Assembly (NCBI RefSeq): GCF_004126535.1
Contig: NZ_PPCV01000006.1
Location: 124,001 to 188,000, forward strand
Reading direction: 5' to 3'
Length of the DNA: 64,000 bases
Origin: Propioniciclava flava
GTDB taxonomy: Bacteria > Actinomycetota > Actinomycetes > Propionibacteriales > Propionibacteriaceae
In this document: positions 1 through 8,624 of the stretch, piece after piece
Layout of the letters: every line of letters starts with the position of its first letter
How positions within the stretch are numbered: position 1 is the stretch's first letter
Translations under genes and position numbers: made by a program
Notes under the pieces: model-generated
The model's input: only the letters and a program-made list of their open reading frames with translations
The model's database searches: none
What the model was told of the DNA's origin: nothing

Positions 1-1
1 G

Positions 2-112
2 GAGCAGCCCATCAACGCCCACCGGGCCGGGGTCGTGCAGGGCCTCACGGCGGTCGCAGGGGAGACGGTCTCCTCGGGAGCCACGCTCTGCGAGATCGTC
101 GATCCCGCCTGA
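2..112 (+). CDS. Acetyl/propionyl-CoA carboxylase alpha chain, C-terminal end (partial)
   Basis: Only the last 36 codons and the TGA are inside the window; the gene starts upstream. The peptide runs EQPINAHRAG...VSSGATLCEIVD, which matches the end of a biotinyl (BCCP) domain directly after the usual AMKM biotinylation motif, with the second half of the barrel and the closing C-E-I-V-D strand. Families with this tail are biotin carboxylase/BCCP alpha chains of actinobacterial acyl-CoA carboxylases, which carboxylate acetyl- or propionyl-CoA. The biotinylated lysine itself would lie just outside the window. Pyruvate or oxaloacetate decarboxylase biotinyl domains are less likely alternatives. 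Confidence 0.8.
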   Translation, partial: EQPINAHRAGVVQGLTAVAGETVSSGATLCEIVDPA

Positions 113-124
113 ACCGAGCCGGTT

Positions 125-151
125 TCTGTCCCGGGTCTCGCCCGGGACAGA
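125..151 (+). terminator. Hairpin terminator after the carboxylase gene
   Basis: A perfect 11-bp inverted repeat (TCTGTCCCGGG / CCCGGGACAGA) with a 5-nt loop starts 13 nt after the stop codon. There is no T-tract, as for most hairpins in this window. Confidence 0.65.
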
Positions 152-209
152 CACCCTCGCCCTCGGGCACCCGTCCTGCCGCGCCGAGGTTCCCCGGGCG
201 CGGGGCGGC

Positions 210-1439
210 ATGACGGCCGCGTTCCCCGCCAGTAACCTCTCTTCGGTGATGACGGGAACCGGCCACCGCGAGCCGCGACAGCTTCCGTGGACCGGCATGG
301 CGGGCGGCCTCCTGATCCTCGTCGCGGTCATCTTGCTGTCCAGCGGCCTCCTGCCCGTCGCGTCGGCTGTCGACGTGGCCGAGCGCACGTGGTCGATTCT
401 GCTGTTCGTGGTGGCCGCCACCGTGGTGGCCGAACTCGCCGCTGCGGCGGGAGTGTTCGACGCCGTGGCTGACCGTCTGGGCAAGGCCGCGGCAGGACGC
501 GTCGTCGTGTTGTGGCTCCTGGTGGTCGCCTTGGCCGTTGTCGCCACCGTGTTCTTGTCGCTGGACACCACCGCCGTGCTGCTGACCCCTGTCGTGGTGC
601 TGATGGCCCGCGGTCGCGGCTTGAATGCGCTGCCGTTCGCGCTGACCACCATCTGGTTGGCCAACACCGGATCGCTGCTGTTTCCCATGTCGAACCTGAC
701 CAACCTCCTCGCCGCCCACACTCTGGGGCTGGATGCATGGGAGTTCGCCGCCTTGATGGCGCCTGCGGCGATCGTGGGCGTCCTCGTGCCCGTCGCCGTC
801 ATCGGCGTCTGGCAGCGCCGCGCCGTCAGCGGGCCCCTCGCCCCGGCGGAGTCGCAACCGCTGGAGGACCGCACGCTCACACTCGGCGCGGGGATCATCG
901 TGGCCGCCCTGCTGCCCGCGCTGGTGAGTGGCCTGCCGGTGTGGCTGCCTGCGTGCGTGGCGGCGCTCCTGCTGGGCGTCCTCGTCGCCGTGCGCAAGCC
1001 CGCGGCCCTGAGCTGGTCCTTGTTCCCCTGGCAGATCGTAGTGCTCGCCGTAGGCCTGTTCCTGGTCGTGGAGACGGCTCATGCTCACGGCTTGAGCGAT
1101 GGGGCCGCACCCTTCGTGGGGCAGAGGACGTCCTTCCTTGCTCTGCTGCGCTTGGCCGCGTCGGGAGCGTTGCTGGCCAACGGGATCGATAACCTTCCCG
1201 CCTACCTCGCCCTGGAGCCCCTCGCGTTGGATCCGCTTCGGATGGCAGCCCTGCTGGTCGGTGTGAACGCGGGGGCGCTCGTGACGCCGTGGGCCAGTCT
1301 GGCGATCTTGTTGTGGCACGAACGGCTCACCGGCTTGGGCGTCCGGCTGCGCTGGCCGATCTACATGGCTGCGAGCCTCGTCGTCGCCGTCGTCACGGTC
1401 ACGCTCGCCGTCGCGGCGCTCAGCCTCGCACACCCCTGA
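210..1439 (+). CDS. SLC13/ArsB-superfamily ion transporter
   Basis: A 409-residue polytopic membrane protein with roughly ten hydrophobic segments. The stretch around residues 110-165, with LDTTAVLLTPV and then NTGSLLFPMSNLTNL, is the first of the paired re-entrant/unwound motifs typical of the ion transporter superfamily (ArsB, SLC13, CitMHS); the matching second half near residue 330 has NGIDNLPAYL. It probably exchanges or cotransports an anion or metalloid oxyanion across the membrane. No arsR, arsC or other arsenic gene is nearby, so an arsenite role is not supported by context. An ATG at 249 is an alternative start; neither start has a clear Shine-Dalgarno. Confidence 0.75.
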   Translation: MTAAFPASNLSSVMTGTGHREPRQLPWTGMAGGLLILVAVILLSSGLLPVASAVDVAERTWSILLFVVAATVVAELAAAAGVFDAVADRLGKAAAGRVVVLWLLVVALAVVATVFLSLDTTAVLLTPVVVLMARGRGLNALPFALTTIWLANTGSLLFPMSNLTNLLAAHTLGLDAWEFAALMAPAAIVGVLVPVAVIGVWQRRAVSGPLAPAESQPLEDRTLTLGAGIIVAALLPALVSGLPVWLPACVAALLLGVLVAVRKPAALSWSLFPWQIVVLAVGLFLVVETAHAHGLSDGAAPFVGQRTSFLALLRLAASGALLANGIDNLPAYLALEPLALDPLRMAALLVGVNAGALVTPWASLAILLWHERLTGLGVRLRWPIYMAASLVVAVVTVTLAVAALSLAHP

Positions 1440-1515
1440 GCCGGGCGCGCACGTCACAGCGCCTCCACAGTGACCAGGGCCACCGGCCTTGGATTCCGCT
1501 GGCAAACTTGAGCCC

Positions 1516-2325
1516 ATGGAACTGGTGCTTCTCCTCCTTGTGGTCGCCGTCGTGATCTTCGGCGCCCTCCGTTTGGGTGCCCGCAACCGCGCAGTCGAAC
1601 GCGAGCAGACGCAGCAGTTGGCCACACAGTTGGCCACGTCGAAGATGGCTGCCGAGGAGGACGTCACCAAGTTCGGTGAAGAACTGCAACACCTCGACTC
1701 CGATGTCGCCGGGCATGCACTCGACGACGCGATGCGCCAAGACTACGAGCGTGCGCTGGACGCCTACGAAAACGCGAAGAGTTCCCTGGACGCCGTGACC
1801 CAGCCCGACGAGATCCGGCATGTGACCGAGATCTTGGAGGATGGCCGCTACGGGATCGCCTGCGTGAAGGCTCGGGTCGCCGGGGAGCCGTTGCCGACCA
1901 AGCGCCCGCCATGCTTCTTCAACCCCGCGCATGGCCCCAGCACCCAAAACGTCGACTGGGCCCCCGTGGGGGGTTCGGTACGCAGCGTCCCGGCGTGCGC
2001 AGCCGACGCCGAGCGTGTCCTGGCTGGCGCCGAGCCGTTCATCCGCACAGTGCAGGTGGGTGCCCAGCGCGTCCCCTACTGGCAAGGCGGCGAAGCCTAC
2101 GCACCCTGGGCGCAGGGCTACTACAGCAACTGGCGTGGGAGTTCCCTCATCTCCGACATCGCGGTCGGCGCCCTCGTGTTCCAGGGCATCTCGAGCCTGC
2201 CGTACCTGATGGGCGGCCTCGGGGAGGGCCTGTCGGGTCTCGGCGAGGGTCTGGGCCAGGGCCTCGAAGGGTTGGGCGAGGGTATCGGCGACATGTTCGA
2301 TGGCTTTGGGGACCTGTTCGACTGA
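1516..2325 (+). CDS. Membrane-anchored protein of unknown function with Gly-Leu repeat tail
   Basis: The 269-residue product starts with one transmembrane helix (MELVLLLLVVAVVIFGAL), then a charged, probably coiled segment to about residue 115. A conserved-looking domain follows with CFFNPAHGPS and RVPYWQGGEAYAPWA, holding cysteine- and tryptophan-rich motifs. The tail from about residue 235 repeats G-L-G-E-G-L/I with six-to-eight residue spacing and ends in acidic/Phe residues. An in-frame TTG at 1489 exists, but ATG 1516 places the helix at the N terminus and has a possible -10 (CAAACT) 7 nt upstream. I do not recognise a characterised family. Confidence 0.7.
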   Translation: MELVLLLLVVAVVIFGALRLGARNRAVEREQTQQLATQLATSKMAAEEDVTKFGEELQHLDSDVAGHALDDAMRQDYERALDAYENAKSSLDAVTQPDEIRHVTEILEDGRYGIACVKARVAGEPLPTKRPPCFFNPAHGPSTQNVDWAPVGGSVRSVPACAADAERVLAGAEPFIRTVQVGAQRVPYWQGGEAYAPWAQGYYSNWRGSSLISDIAVGALVFQGISSLPYLMGGLGEGLSGLGEGLGQGLEGLGEGIGDMFDGFGDLFD

Positions 2326-2430
2326 CGCTCTCACCGCTTCGTCGCGCGCCGGGCTGCACTCGTTCACGGCGCCCGGTAGCCTGGACGATGCGCCGCGCGA
2401 CCGCCGGCCAGCCGCGACCGGAGGACCCTT

Positions 2431-3483
2431 GTGACCGACGACCATCCCTACCGTCAGCAGAAGGAGATCACGTTCGTCGTCCCCTGCTACAACTCGGCCG
2501 AGTACATGGATCACTGCATTGATTCGATCCTGCATGGGCGGGGCGACATCGAGATCATCATCGTCAACGACGGCTCGACCAAGGACGACACCGCCGCGAA
2601 GGCCGACGAGTGGGCCGAGCGCCACCCCGACGTGATCAAGGTGATCCACCAGGAGAACAAGGGCCACGGCGGCGCCGTCATGGCCGGCTTGAGGGCCGCC
2701 ACCGGCGTCTATTTCAAGGTCGTCGACTCCGACGACTGGCTCGACCCGGTCGCCTTGAACCTGATGCTGTCCAAGCTGCGCCACTTCATTCACTCGGGCA
2801 GCCCCGTCGATCTGGTGATCGCCAATTACGTCTACGAGCACACCAACTCGGGCACCCAGAAGGTCATCCGCTACCGGCGCATGATGCCGCAGAATCGGGT
2901 TTTCACCTGGAACGAGATGGGCATTCCCTCGCCGGGGCAAAACATCTTGATGCACTCGGCGATCTTCCGCACGCAGGTGCTGCGCGATTCGGGTGTGGAA
3001 CTGCCCGAGCACACCTTCTACGTGGACAACATCTTCGTCTACGTTCCGCTGCCCAGCGTCTCCACGCTCTACTACCTCCCGGTGAACCTGTACCGGTACT
3101 TCATCGGCCGCGAGGATCAGTCGGTCAATGAGAGCGTGCAGGTCGGTCGCCTCGACCAGCAGATGCGCGTCACCGACATCATGATCGAGGCGCACAAGCT
3201 CCCCGAAGGCGCCGGGAACCGGCACCTGGCCGGATACATGGAGCAGTACCTCGGTCTGATCATGGCGGCGTCCTCCATGTTCGCGCTGCTGGAGGGCACG
3301 GAGAAGGGCCTGCGGATGCGCCGCGAGATGTGGGAGCACGTCGACCGCGTCGATCCGCTCCTGAAGGGGCGTCTGGGGCTGCGCCAGCCCCTCGTCCTGG
3401 CGGCCAACCTGCCCGGCCCGCTGGGCCGCAAGATCTCCCTCTCGCTGTACCGGCTGGCTCAGCGCATTTACAAGTTCAGCTAA
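2431..3483 (+). CDS. Family 2 glycosyltransferase
   Basis: A GT-A fold transferase of 350 residues. FVVPCYNSAEYM (about residues 15-26) begins the nucleotide-sugar domain, IIIVNDGSTKDDT follows, and VVDSDDWLDP supplies the DXD-type metal/nucleotide motif. It probably moves a sugar from an activated donor to a cell-wall or exopolysaccharide acceptor in the cytoplasm; the substrate cannot be read from the sequence. The start is GTG, supported by GGAGGA five nucleotides upstream. The C-terminal third is helical with basic residues near the end (KISLSLYRLAQRIYKF) and may associate peripherally with the membrane. It stands alone between two hairpins. Confidence 0.85.
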   Translation: MTDDHPYRQQKEITFVVPCYNSAEYMDHCIDSILHGRGDIEIIIVNDGSTKDDTAAKADEWAERHPDVIKVIHQENKGHGGAVMAGLRAATGVYFKVVDSDDWLDPVALNLMLSKLRHFIHSGSPVDLVIANYVYEHTNSGTQKVIRYRRMMPQNRVFTWNEMGIPSPGQNILMHSAIFRTQVLRDSGVELPEHTFYVDNIFVYVPLPSVSTLYYLPVNLYRYFIGREDQSVNESVQVGRLDQQMRVTDIMIEAHKLPEGAGNRHLAGYMEQYLGLIMAASSMFALLEGTEKGLRMRREMWEHVDRVDPLLKGRLGLRQPLVLAANLPGPLGRKISLSLYRLAQRIYKFS

Positions 3484-3505
3484 ACGGGGCTCCCCCCCCC
3501 ACGCA

Positions 3506-3538
3506 AACGCCCGGACGGAGAGATTCCGTCCGGGCGTT
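3506..3538. terminator. Bidirectional hairpin between convergent genes
   Basis: A 13-14 bp perfect stem (AACGCCCGGACGG / CCGTCCGGGCGTT) with a short GAGAT loop lies between the converging glycosyltransferase and DMT permease genes and can serve both strands. A run of nine to ten cytosines precedes it. Confidence 0.8.
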
Positions 3539-3577
3539 GTGCTGTGCTGAGGGGCGAGGTGCGCCGCCTCGAAAGGG

Positions 3578-4483
3578 CTAGCTGACTGATTCGGTCTGGG
3601 TCGCCTCGTGGTAGGTGGGGTGGAACCGGGTCAGTGACACCACTCCCAGGATCGCCACGATGCCCAAGGCGATCATCGCGATCGCAGGGCCCACCGTGAT
3701 CCGGGACGCCTCGCCCAGGACGACGAAACCGAACGCCACCGCGACGACGGGGCTGGTGACCGTCATGGAGCCCACCACAAGTTCGGCCGGGCCGGTCGCA
3801 TAGCCCTGCTGGATCATCCACCCTGCCGCGACGGCTCCGAGGATGAGGGCCACCACGATGCCGATGATCGCCGGGGAATAGGGCCACACGTGGGAGCGGA
3901 AGTACTCGATCAGCGACTTGACCAAGGACGCTTCCAGCCCGTAGAAGAGCGCCCCTCCCGAGGACCAGAACAGGCTTCGCCAGGCGTTGGGGCCCTTCGA
4001 GCCGAGGAGCCCAAACAGGATGGCGATGGCATAGACGACCAAAGCGCCCCAGATCACCCGCTTGAGCACCAGTTCGGACTGGTCGCTGGCGTGCAGGCCG
4101 GTGATGACCGTGAAGGCCAGCGTCGCAACCACGGTGACTGCCACCGACGCCTGGACGCGCTTGGGGATCCCCGTGCGGGCCACGCGTGCGGCCAGCAGGA
4201 TCGACCACGGGAAGGCCAGCAGCCCGACCGGTTGAACGACCGACACCGGCGCCATCAACAAGGCGGTGCATTGCAGCAAGAACGAGGTGCCGAGGAGGCC
4301 AAGGCCAAGCAGCCAACGGGGGCTGCGCACCGTCTCCATGAGAGCAGAGAAGCGCATGCGCTGCTTGCCACGATTCCCATCCAAATGGGAATCGACCGCG
4401 TTGTGCTGGAAGTGCGCGGACAGGGCGAAGCAGAACGAGCCAACGACAACGAGCGCGATGGCTACAGGGATGTTCTGGGTCAC
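3578..4483 (-). CDS. DMT-superfamily (NIPA-like) permease
   Basis: A 301-residue membrane protein with about nine to ten hydrophobic helices. The N terminus (VGSFCFALSAHFQHNAV) and the PVSVVQPVGLLAFPW segment resemble the actinobacterial DMT permeases related to NIPA magnesium transporters. Substrate is unknown. The start is GTG (MTQNIP). TACGGT lies 8 nt upstream and may be its -10 box. The gene points toward the hairpin it shares with the glycosyltransferase and is separated by 188 bp from the end of lpdA. Confidence 0.75.
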   Translation of the reverse strand: MTQNIPVAIALVVVGSFCFALSAHFQHNAVDSHLDGNRGKQRMRFSALMETVRSPRWLLGLGLLGTSFLLQCTALLMAPVSVVQPVGLLAFPWSILLAARVARTGIPKRVQASVAVTVVATLAFTVITGLHASDQSELVLKRVIWGALVVYAIAILFGLLGSKGPNAWRSLFWSSGGALFYGLEASLVKSLIEYFRSHVWPYSPAIIGIVVALILGAVAAGWMIQQGYATGPAELVVGSMTVTSPVVAVAFGFVVLGEASRITVGPAIAMIALGIVAILGVVSLTRFHPTYHEATQTESVS

Positions 4484-4671
4484 GGGAACCTACCGTAGCC
4501 AATCAGGGGCCTTCACCGGTGGACCGGCTCCCCCGAATCATCCCCCAGTCGCACGTGCCCGGCGTACTATCCCCCCGATGTGGCACGGCAAACCGGCTCG
4601 TGCGAGCACGCCGATGGCGTCGATGACGCACCGCTCCTCGGCCCCGGGGCGTCGCCGGGACAACGCCCCGG

Positions 4672-6096
4672 CTAATAGACCAGCGCTTCGTCGCCCGCAG
4701 TGCCGTGCAACCGGCGTGCGGCCTCCCCTACCGATCCGGACAGCGACGGGTAGACGGTGAAGACCTGCGCGAGTTGGTCCACCGTGATCTTGGCCCGCAC
4801 CGCCAACGACAAGGTGTGAATGAGTTCGCTGGCATGCGGGGCCACGATCACCCCGCCGATCACGATGCCGGTGGTGGGCAGGCAGAAGACCTTGATGAAC
4901 CCGTCCTTGAGGCCCTGCATCTTGGCGCGAGCATTCGACCCCAACTGCAGCATCACCTCGCGGGCGCGCACGACCCCGGCTTCCACTTCGCCCTGGGTGA
5001 CGCCCACGGTCGCGATCTCGGGGGCGGTGAAGACATTGGCAGCCACGACCTTCAGATCCAGCGGCTCCACGGCGTCCCCGAGCGCGTGCCACATGGCGAT
5101 CCGGCCCTGCATGGCGGCGACCGAGGCCAAGTTGAACACGCCCGTGCAGTCGCCCGCCGCGTAGACGTCGCGTGCGGTCGTCCGCGACACCCGGTCCACC
5201 ACGATCTGGCCCCCTGGACGGGTGTGGATCCCAGCCTCTTCCAGCCCCAGCCCGTCCGTGTTCGGCACCGCGCCCACCGCCATCAAGACGTGGCTGCCCT
5301 CGACGGTGCGGCCATCCTCCAGCGTCACCACGACGCCATCCCCGACGACGGCGGCAGCGACGGCGCGCGCCCGGGACATGATGGTCATGCCGGACTCCTC
5401 GAACACCGACTGCAAAACGCGGCCGGCGTCCTCGTCTTCGCTGGGCAGCACCTGATTGCGTGAGGACACCAGCACCACATCCACCCCGAGCGCGTTGTAG
5501 GCGCTGGCGAACTCGGCCCCTGTCACGCCGGAACCGACCACGATGAGACGCCTGGGGAGTTCGGTGAGGGTGTACATCTGTGTCCAGTTCAAGATCCGCT
5601 GGCCGTCACAGGGCGCATCGGGCAACTCGCGAGGCCGCGCCCCCGTCGCGATGAGGATGATGTCGGCGGGCAACAGCTCCGAGGTGCCATCGGCGTGGGT
5701 AGCGAGCACCGATTCGGGACCGTCCAGCCTGCCGGTGCCCTGGATGATGCGGACCCCTTCGGCCAACAGCCGGGCGCGAATGTCCACCGACTGCTGCGCC
5801 GCGAGTTCCACGATCCGCGCGTTGACGCGGCCAAGATCGACCGTGATGGTGTCGGCCACCGTCCGGCCCGGGGGTTCTTGCTGATCGGGGCACAGGCCCA
5901 GATCGTCGGCGCGCGCGATCTGCGACATGACCTCCGCGGTCGCGATCAAGGTCTTCGACGGGACGACGTCGGTCAGCACCGCTGCACCGCCCATGCCCCG
6001 GCGCTCGATGAGGGTCACTTTTCCCCCCAGTTGCTGCCCCACCAGTGCGGCCTCATAGCCGCCGGGACCACCCCCGATGATCACCACGTGCGTCAT
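4672..6096 (-). CDS. lpdA: LpdA-like NAD(P)H:quinone flavoprotein lacking the redox disulfide
   Basis: A 474-residue class I pyridine nucleotide-disulfide oxidoreductase-fold protein: FAD motif GGGPGGYEA (8-16), NAD(P) motif VVGSGVTGAEFASA, second FAD motif YAAGDCTG, and a dimerisation domain with YPSLSGSVGEAAR at the end. Where dihydrolipoamide dehydrogenases have C-x4-C, this protein reads GGAAVLTDVVPSK (36-48), so both catalytic cysteines are replaced (Ala39, Val44). The C-terminal His-x4-Glu catalytic pair is also absent. That fits the mycobacterial LpdA (Rv3303c) type NAD(P)H-quinone reductases rather than a lipoamide dehydrogenase. It is transcribed divergently from the nucleoside salvage operon. 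Confidence 0.82.
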   Translation of the reverse strand: MTHVVIIGGGPGGYEAALVGQQLGGKVTLIERRGMGGAAVLTDVVPSKTLIATAEVMSQIARADDLGLCPDQQEPPGRTVADTITVDLGRVNARIVELAAQQSVDIRARLLAEGVRIIQGTGRLDGPESVLATHADGTSELLPADIILIATGARPRELPDAPCDGQRILNWTQMYTLTELPRRLIVVGSGVTGAEFASAYNALGVDVVLVSSRNQVLPSEDEDAGRVLQSVFEESGMTIMSRARAVAAAVVGDGVVVTLEDGRTVEGSHVLMAVGAVPNTDGLGLEEAGIHTRPGGQIVVDRVSRTTARDVYAAGDCTGVFNLASVAAMQGRIAMWHALGDAVEPLDLKVVAANVFTAPEIATVGVTQGEVEAGVVRAREVMLQLGSNARAKMQGLKDGFIKVFCLPTTGIVIGGVIVAPHASELIHTLSLAVRAKITVDQLAQVFTVYPSLSGSVGEAARRLHGTAGDEALVY

Positions 6097-6103
6097 GGCC
6101 CGG

Positions 6104-6109
6104 ATTCTC
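6104..6109 (-). promoter_or_regulatory. Putative -10 box of lpdA (leaderless)
   Basis: GAGAAT on the minus strand ends 7 nt before the lpdA ATG, the same spacing as at many starts in this window. Confidence 0.4.
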
Positions 6110-6156
6110 CCACGCCGGACGCCACCGGGGCGAAGCGAACCGGGCTACCTCGCCAC

Positions 6157-6162
6157 TATGCT
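6157..6162 (+). promoter_or_regulatory. Putative -10 box of the purine nucleoside phosphorylase operon
   Basis: TATGCT ends 6 nt before ATG 6169. The spacer (GCGAGG) could also act as a weak ribosome binding site on a longer transcript. Confidence 0.5.
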
Positions 6163-6168
6163 GCGAGG

Positions 6169-6975
6169 ATGACCGAACAGCCCGATCCCTACGCGCTCGC
6201 TACGGACGCCGCTTCCGCCTTGACGAAGCGTTTGGGAGTCCCCGCCGTCGACGCCGCGATCGTGCTCGGGTCAGGGTGGGCTACGGCCGCTGCCGACCTG
6301 GGCGAGACGCTCGCCGAGATTCCCCTCACTGACCTCCCCGGTTTCGCTGCCCCCGTCGTCGCGGGGCACGGCGGGACGGTGCGCGCCCTCCGCACCCCCG
6401 CCGACCGGATTGTCCTGTGCTTCACCGGCCGCACGCACCTGTACGAGGGGCGCGGGGCGCACGCCGTGGTTCATGGGGTCCGCACGGCGGCCGCCGCGGG
6501 CGCTCGGCGGCTGGTCGTCACGAATGGCTGCGGTGGGTTGAACCCGGCCTGGGGGCCCGGAACCCCAGTGCTGATCCGCGACCACATCAACCTCACCGGC
6601 GCCACCCCCTTGGTCGGCCCGCGTTTCGTCGATCTCACCCAGGCCTACTCTCCGCAACTGCGCGACCTGGCCCGCAGCGTCGATCCGGGGCTCGACGAGG
6701 GCGTCTACGTCCAGTTCCACGGGCCTGCCTACGAGACGCCCGCCGAGGTGCGGATGGCGGGCATTCTGGGCGGATCTCTCGTGGGCATGTCCACCGCCCT
6801 GGAGACCATCGCCGCGCGCGAGGCTGGCATGGACGTGCTCGGCATCTCGCTGGTCACCAACGCCGCGGCCGGGCTGGGCGGGGAGACGCTGAACCATGCT
6901 GAGGTGATCGAGGCGGGCGCACGGGCCGTTCCCCGGTTGCGGACGCTGCTGTCGGGACTCCTGGAGGTGCTGTGA
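6169..6975 (+). CDS. Purine-nucleoside phosphorylase (trimeric, class II)
   Basis: A 268-residue phosphorolytic enzyme that splits inosine or guanosine with phosphate into base and (deoxy)ribose-1-phosphate. Family landmarks are VLGSGW (phosphate loop), GRTHLYEG, NGCGGLNP, the purine-site GPAYETPAEVR, GMSTALE and LVTNAAAG with the base-binding Asn. Length and motifs fit the PunA/human PNP trimer type rather than hexameric DeoD. The start is ATG 6169, 6 nt after a TATGCT box. The stop TGA overlaps the next gene's ATG by one base, so the released sugar phosphate is likely handed to the downstream mutase. Confidence 0.9.
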   Translation: MTEQPDPYALATDAASALTKRLGVPAVDAAIVLGSGWATAAADLGETLAEIPLTDLPGFAAPVVAGHGGTVRALRTPADRIVLCFTGRTHLYEGRGAHAVVHGVRTAAAAGARRLVVTNGCGGLNPAWGPGTPVLIRDHINLTGATPLVGPRFVDLTQAYSPQLRDLARSVDPGLDEGVYVQFHGPAYETPAEVRMAGILGGSLVGMSTALETIAAREAGMDVLGISLVTNAAAGLGGETLNHAEVIEAGARAVPRLRTLLSGLLEVL

Positions 6976-8624
6976 TGTTGAGCGAAGAACGCCTCGCGAC
7001 CCTGCGGGCTTGGCAGGCGCAGGATCCGGACCCCGCCACGGTGGCTGCCCTGGATCACCTCATCGAGCGGGCCGAGCACGGCGACGCGGAGGCCGTCACC
7101 GAAATCGTGGACGCCTTCGCCGGACGCCTTGCCTTCGGGACGGCGGGCCTGCGCGCCGCACTGGGTGCCGGCCCCAACCGCATGAACCGTGTGGTGGTCT
7201 CCCAGGCCGCCGCTGGCCTGGCCCGCTGGCTGGTGGCCAACGGGCACCGTGGGGAGCGCGTCATCGTCGGATACGACGCCCGCTACAACTCCGACGTGTT
7301 CGCCCGCGACACCGCCGAGATCCTCGCCGGGCACGGCCTGGTGCCGCTGCTGACCGACCGGCACGTTCCCACGCCGCTGGTCGCCTTCGCGCTGGGGGAA
7401 CTGGGCTGCGCGGCGGGCGTCATGGTGACGGCGTCCCACAATCCACCCCAAGACAACGGCTACAAGGTTTATGTGGGGCGCTCGCAGATCGTCTCCCCCA
7501 CCGACGCGGAGATCGCCGCCCACATCGACGCGGTCGCCGACGCCCCCGTGGCCGACATTCCTCGCTCGGAGGACTACTCGCTCGTGGGCGAGGAACTCGT
7601 GAACGCCTACGTGGCCCGGGACGCCTCTCTGGTGCCCGCTGAGGCCCCGCGAGAGCTCGTCTGGGCCTACACCCCACTCCACGGCGTCGGGGCCGACATC
7701 GTGGCCCGCGTCCTGACCGCCACCGGGTTCCCCCCGCCCGCGCTGGTGGATTCCCAGGCTGTTCCCGACCCGGCCTTCCCGACCGTGGCTTTCCCCAACC
7801 CCGAAGAGCCGGGTGCGATGGATCTGGCGCTCGCGCTCGCCGACGAGGTGGGCGCGGACGTCGCGATCGCTAACGATCCCGATGCCGACCGGTGCGCGCT
7901 GGCTGCGCCCTTCGCCGGGGTCTGGCGGATGCTCAGCGGCGACGAGTTGGGGTGGCTGCTGGCCGACGACGCCCTCGCGCGTGGCGCACAAGGCACCTAC
8001 GCCTGCTCGGTGGTGTCTTCCACGATGCTCTCGGCCATGGCCGCCGCAGGCGGGCAGCCGTTCGCGACGACGCTGACCGGGTTCAAGTGGATCGGTCGCG
8101 TTCCCGGGCTGGCGTTCGGCTACGAGGAAGCCATCGGGTATTGCACCGATCCGGCCGCCGTCGCCGACAAGGACGGCATCTCCACGCTGACCCGGCTACT
8201 CACCTTGGTGGCCCGGCTCAAGGCGAACGGGGAGAGCGTCGCGGACCGGCTCGATGCGCTTGCGCGGCGCTTCGGCGTCCATCTCACTGCGCCCCTGTCG
8301 TTCCGGGTGGCCGACCTGTCTTTGATCAGCGACGCCATGGCGCGGCTTCGCCAGCACCTACCGGCAGCCCTCGCTGGTGTCGCGGTGGAAGCATCCGACC
8401 TCAACGATGGCTGGAACGGCCTCCCGCCCACCGACGGCGTCCTGTTCGAGGGTGCCGGGGTGCGCGCCGTCGCCCGTCCCTCGGGCACCGAGCCGAAGCT
8501 GAAGGTCTACCTACAAGTGAGCCTCCCGCCCGAGCAGTCATCCGACCTTGTCCTAGCGCGGGCCACGGCTGCGGCGACCATGACCCAGCTCAAAGCCGAC
8601 ATGACGGCTGCCCTGGGCTTGTGA
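6975..8624 (+). CDS. Phosphosugar mutase (PGM2/phosphopentomutase-like)
   Basis: A 549-residue alpha-D-phosphohexomutase superfamily enzyme. TASHNP (Ser154) is the phosphoserine loop, NDPDADR near residue 300 the metal loop, GYEEAIGY the sugar-binding loop, and RPSGTEPKLKVY the phosphate-binding loop. The long form and the position after a purine nucleoside phosphorylase suggest it isomerises ribose-1-phosphate or deoxyribose-1-phosphate to the 5-phosphate, although glucose-1-phosphate is also a usual substrate. ATG 6975 is preferred over GTG 6972 because GGAGG (6963-6967) is then at normal spacing. Confidence 0.85.
   Translation: MLSEERLATLRAWQAQDPDPATVAALDHLIERAEHGDAEAVTEIVDAFAGRLAFGTAGLRAALGAGPNRMNRVVVSQAAAGLARWLVANGHRGERVIVGYDARYNSDVFARDTAEILAGHGLVPLLTDRHVPTPLVAFALGELGCAAGVMVTASHNPPQDNGYKVYVGRSQIVSPTDAEIAAHIDAVADAPVADIPRSEDYSLVGEELVNAYVARDASLVPAEAPRELVWAYTPLHGVGADIVARVLTATGFPPPALVDSQAVPDPAFPTVAFPNPEEPGAMDLALALADEVGADVAIANDPDADRCALAAPFAGVWRMLSGDELGWLLADDALARGAQGTYACSVVSSTMLSAMAAAGGQPFATTLTGFKWIGRVPGLAFGYEEAIGYCTDPAAVADKDGISTLTRLLTLVARLKANGESVADRLDALARRFGVHLTAPLSFRVADLSLISDAMARLRQHLPAALAGVAVEASDLNDGWNGLPPTDGVLFEGAGVRAVARPSGTEPKLKVYLQVSLPPEQSSDLVLARATAAATMTQLKADMTAALGL

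Noticed and set aside
210-1439. Arsenite efflux pump (arsB) as a firm name
   Set aside because: Superfamily motifs fit, but no ars genes are nearby and SLC13-type permeases share the pattern.
45-1670. A 541-codon open frame on the minus strand across the SLC13/ArsB gene
   Set aside because: Its translation is Arg/Gly/Gln/His-rich with no motif, typical of an antisense shadow in high-GC DNA; the plus-strand transporter has clear family motifs.
3491-3500. Poly-C run as a frameshift-prone coding signal
   Set aside because: It is intergenic, between the glycosyltransferase stop and the terminator.
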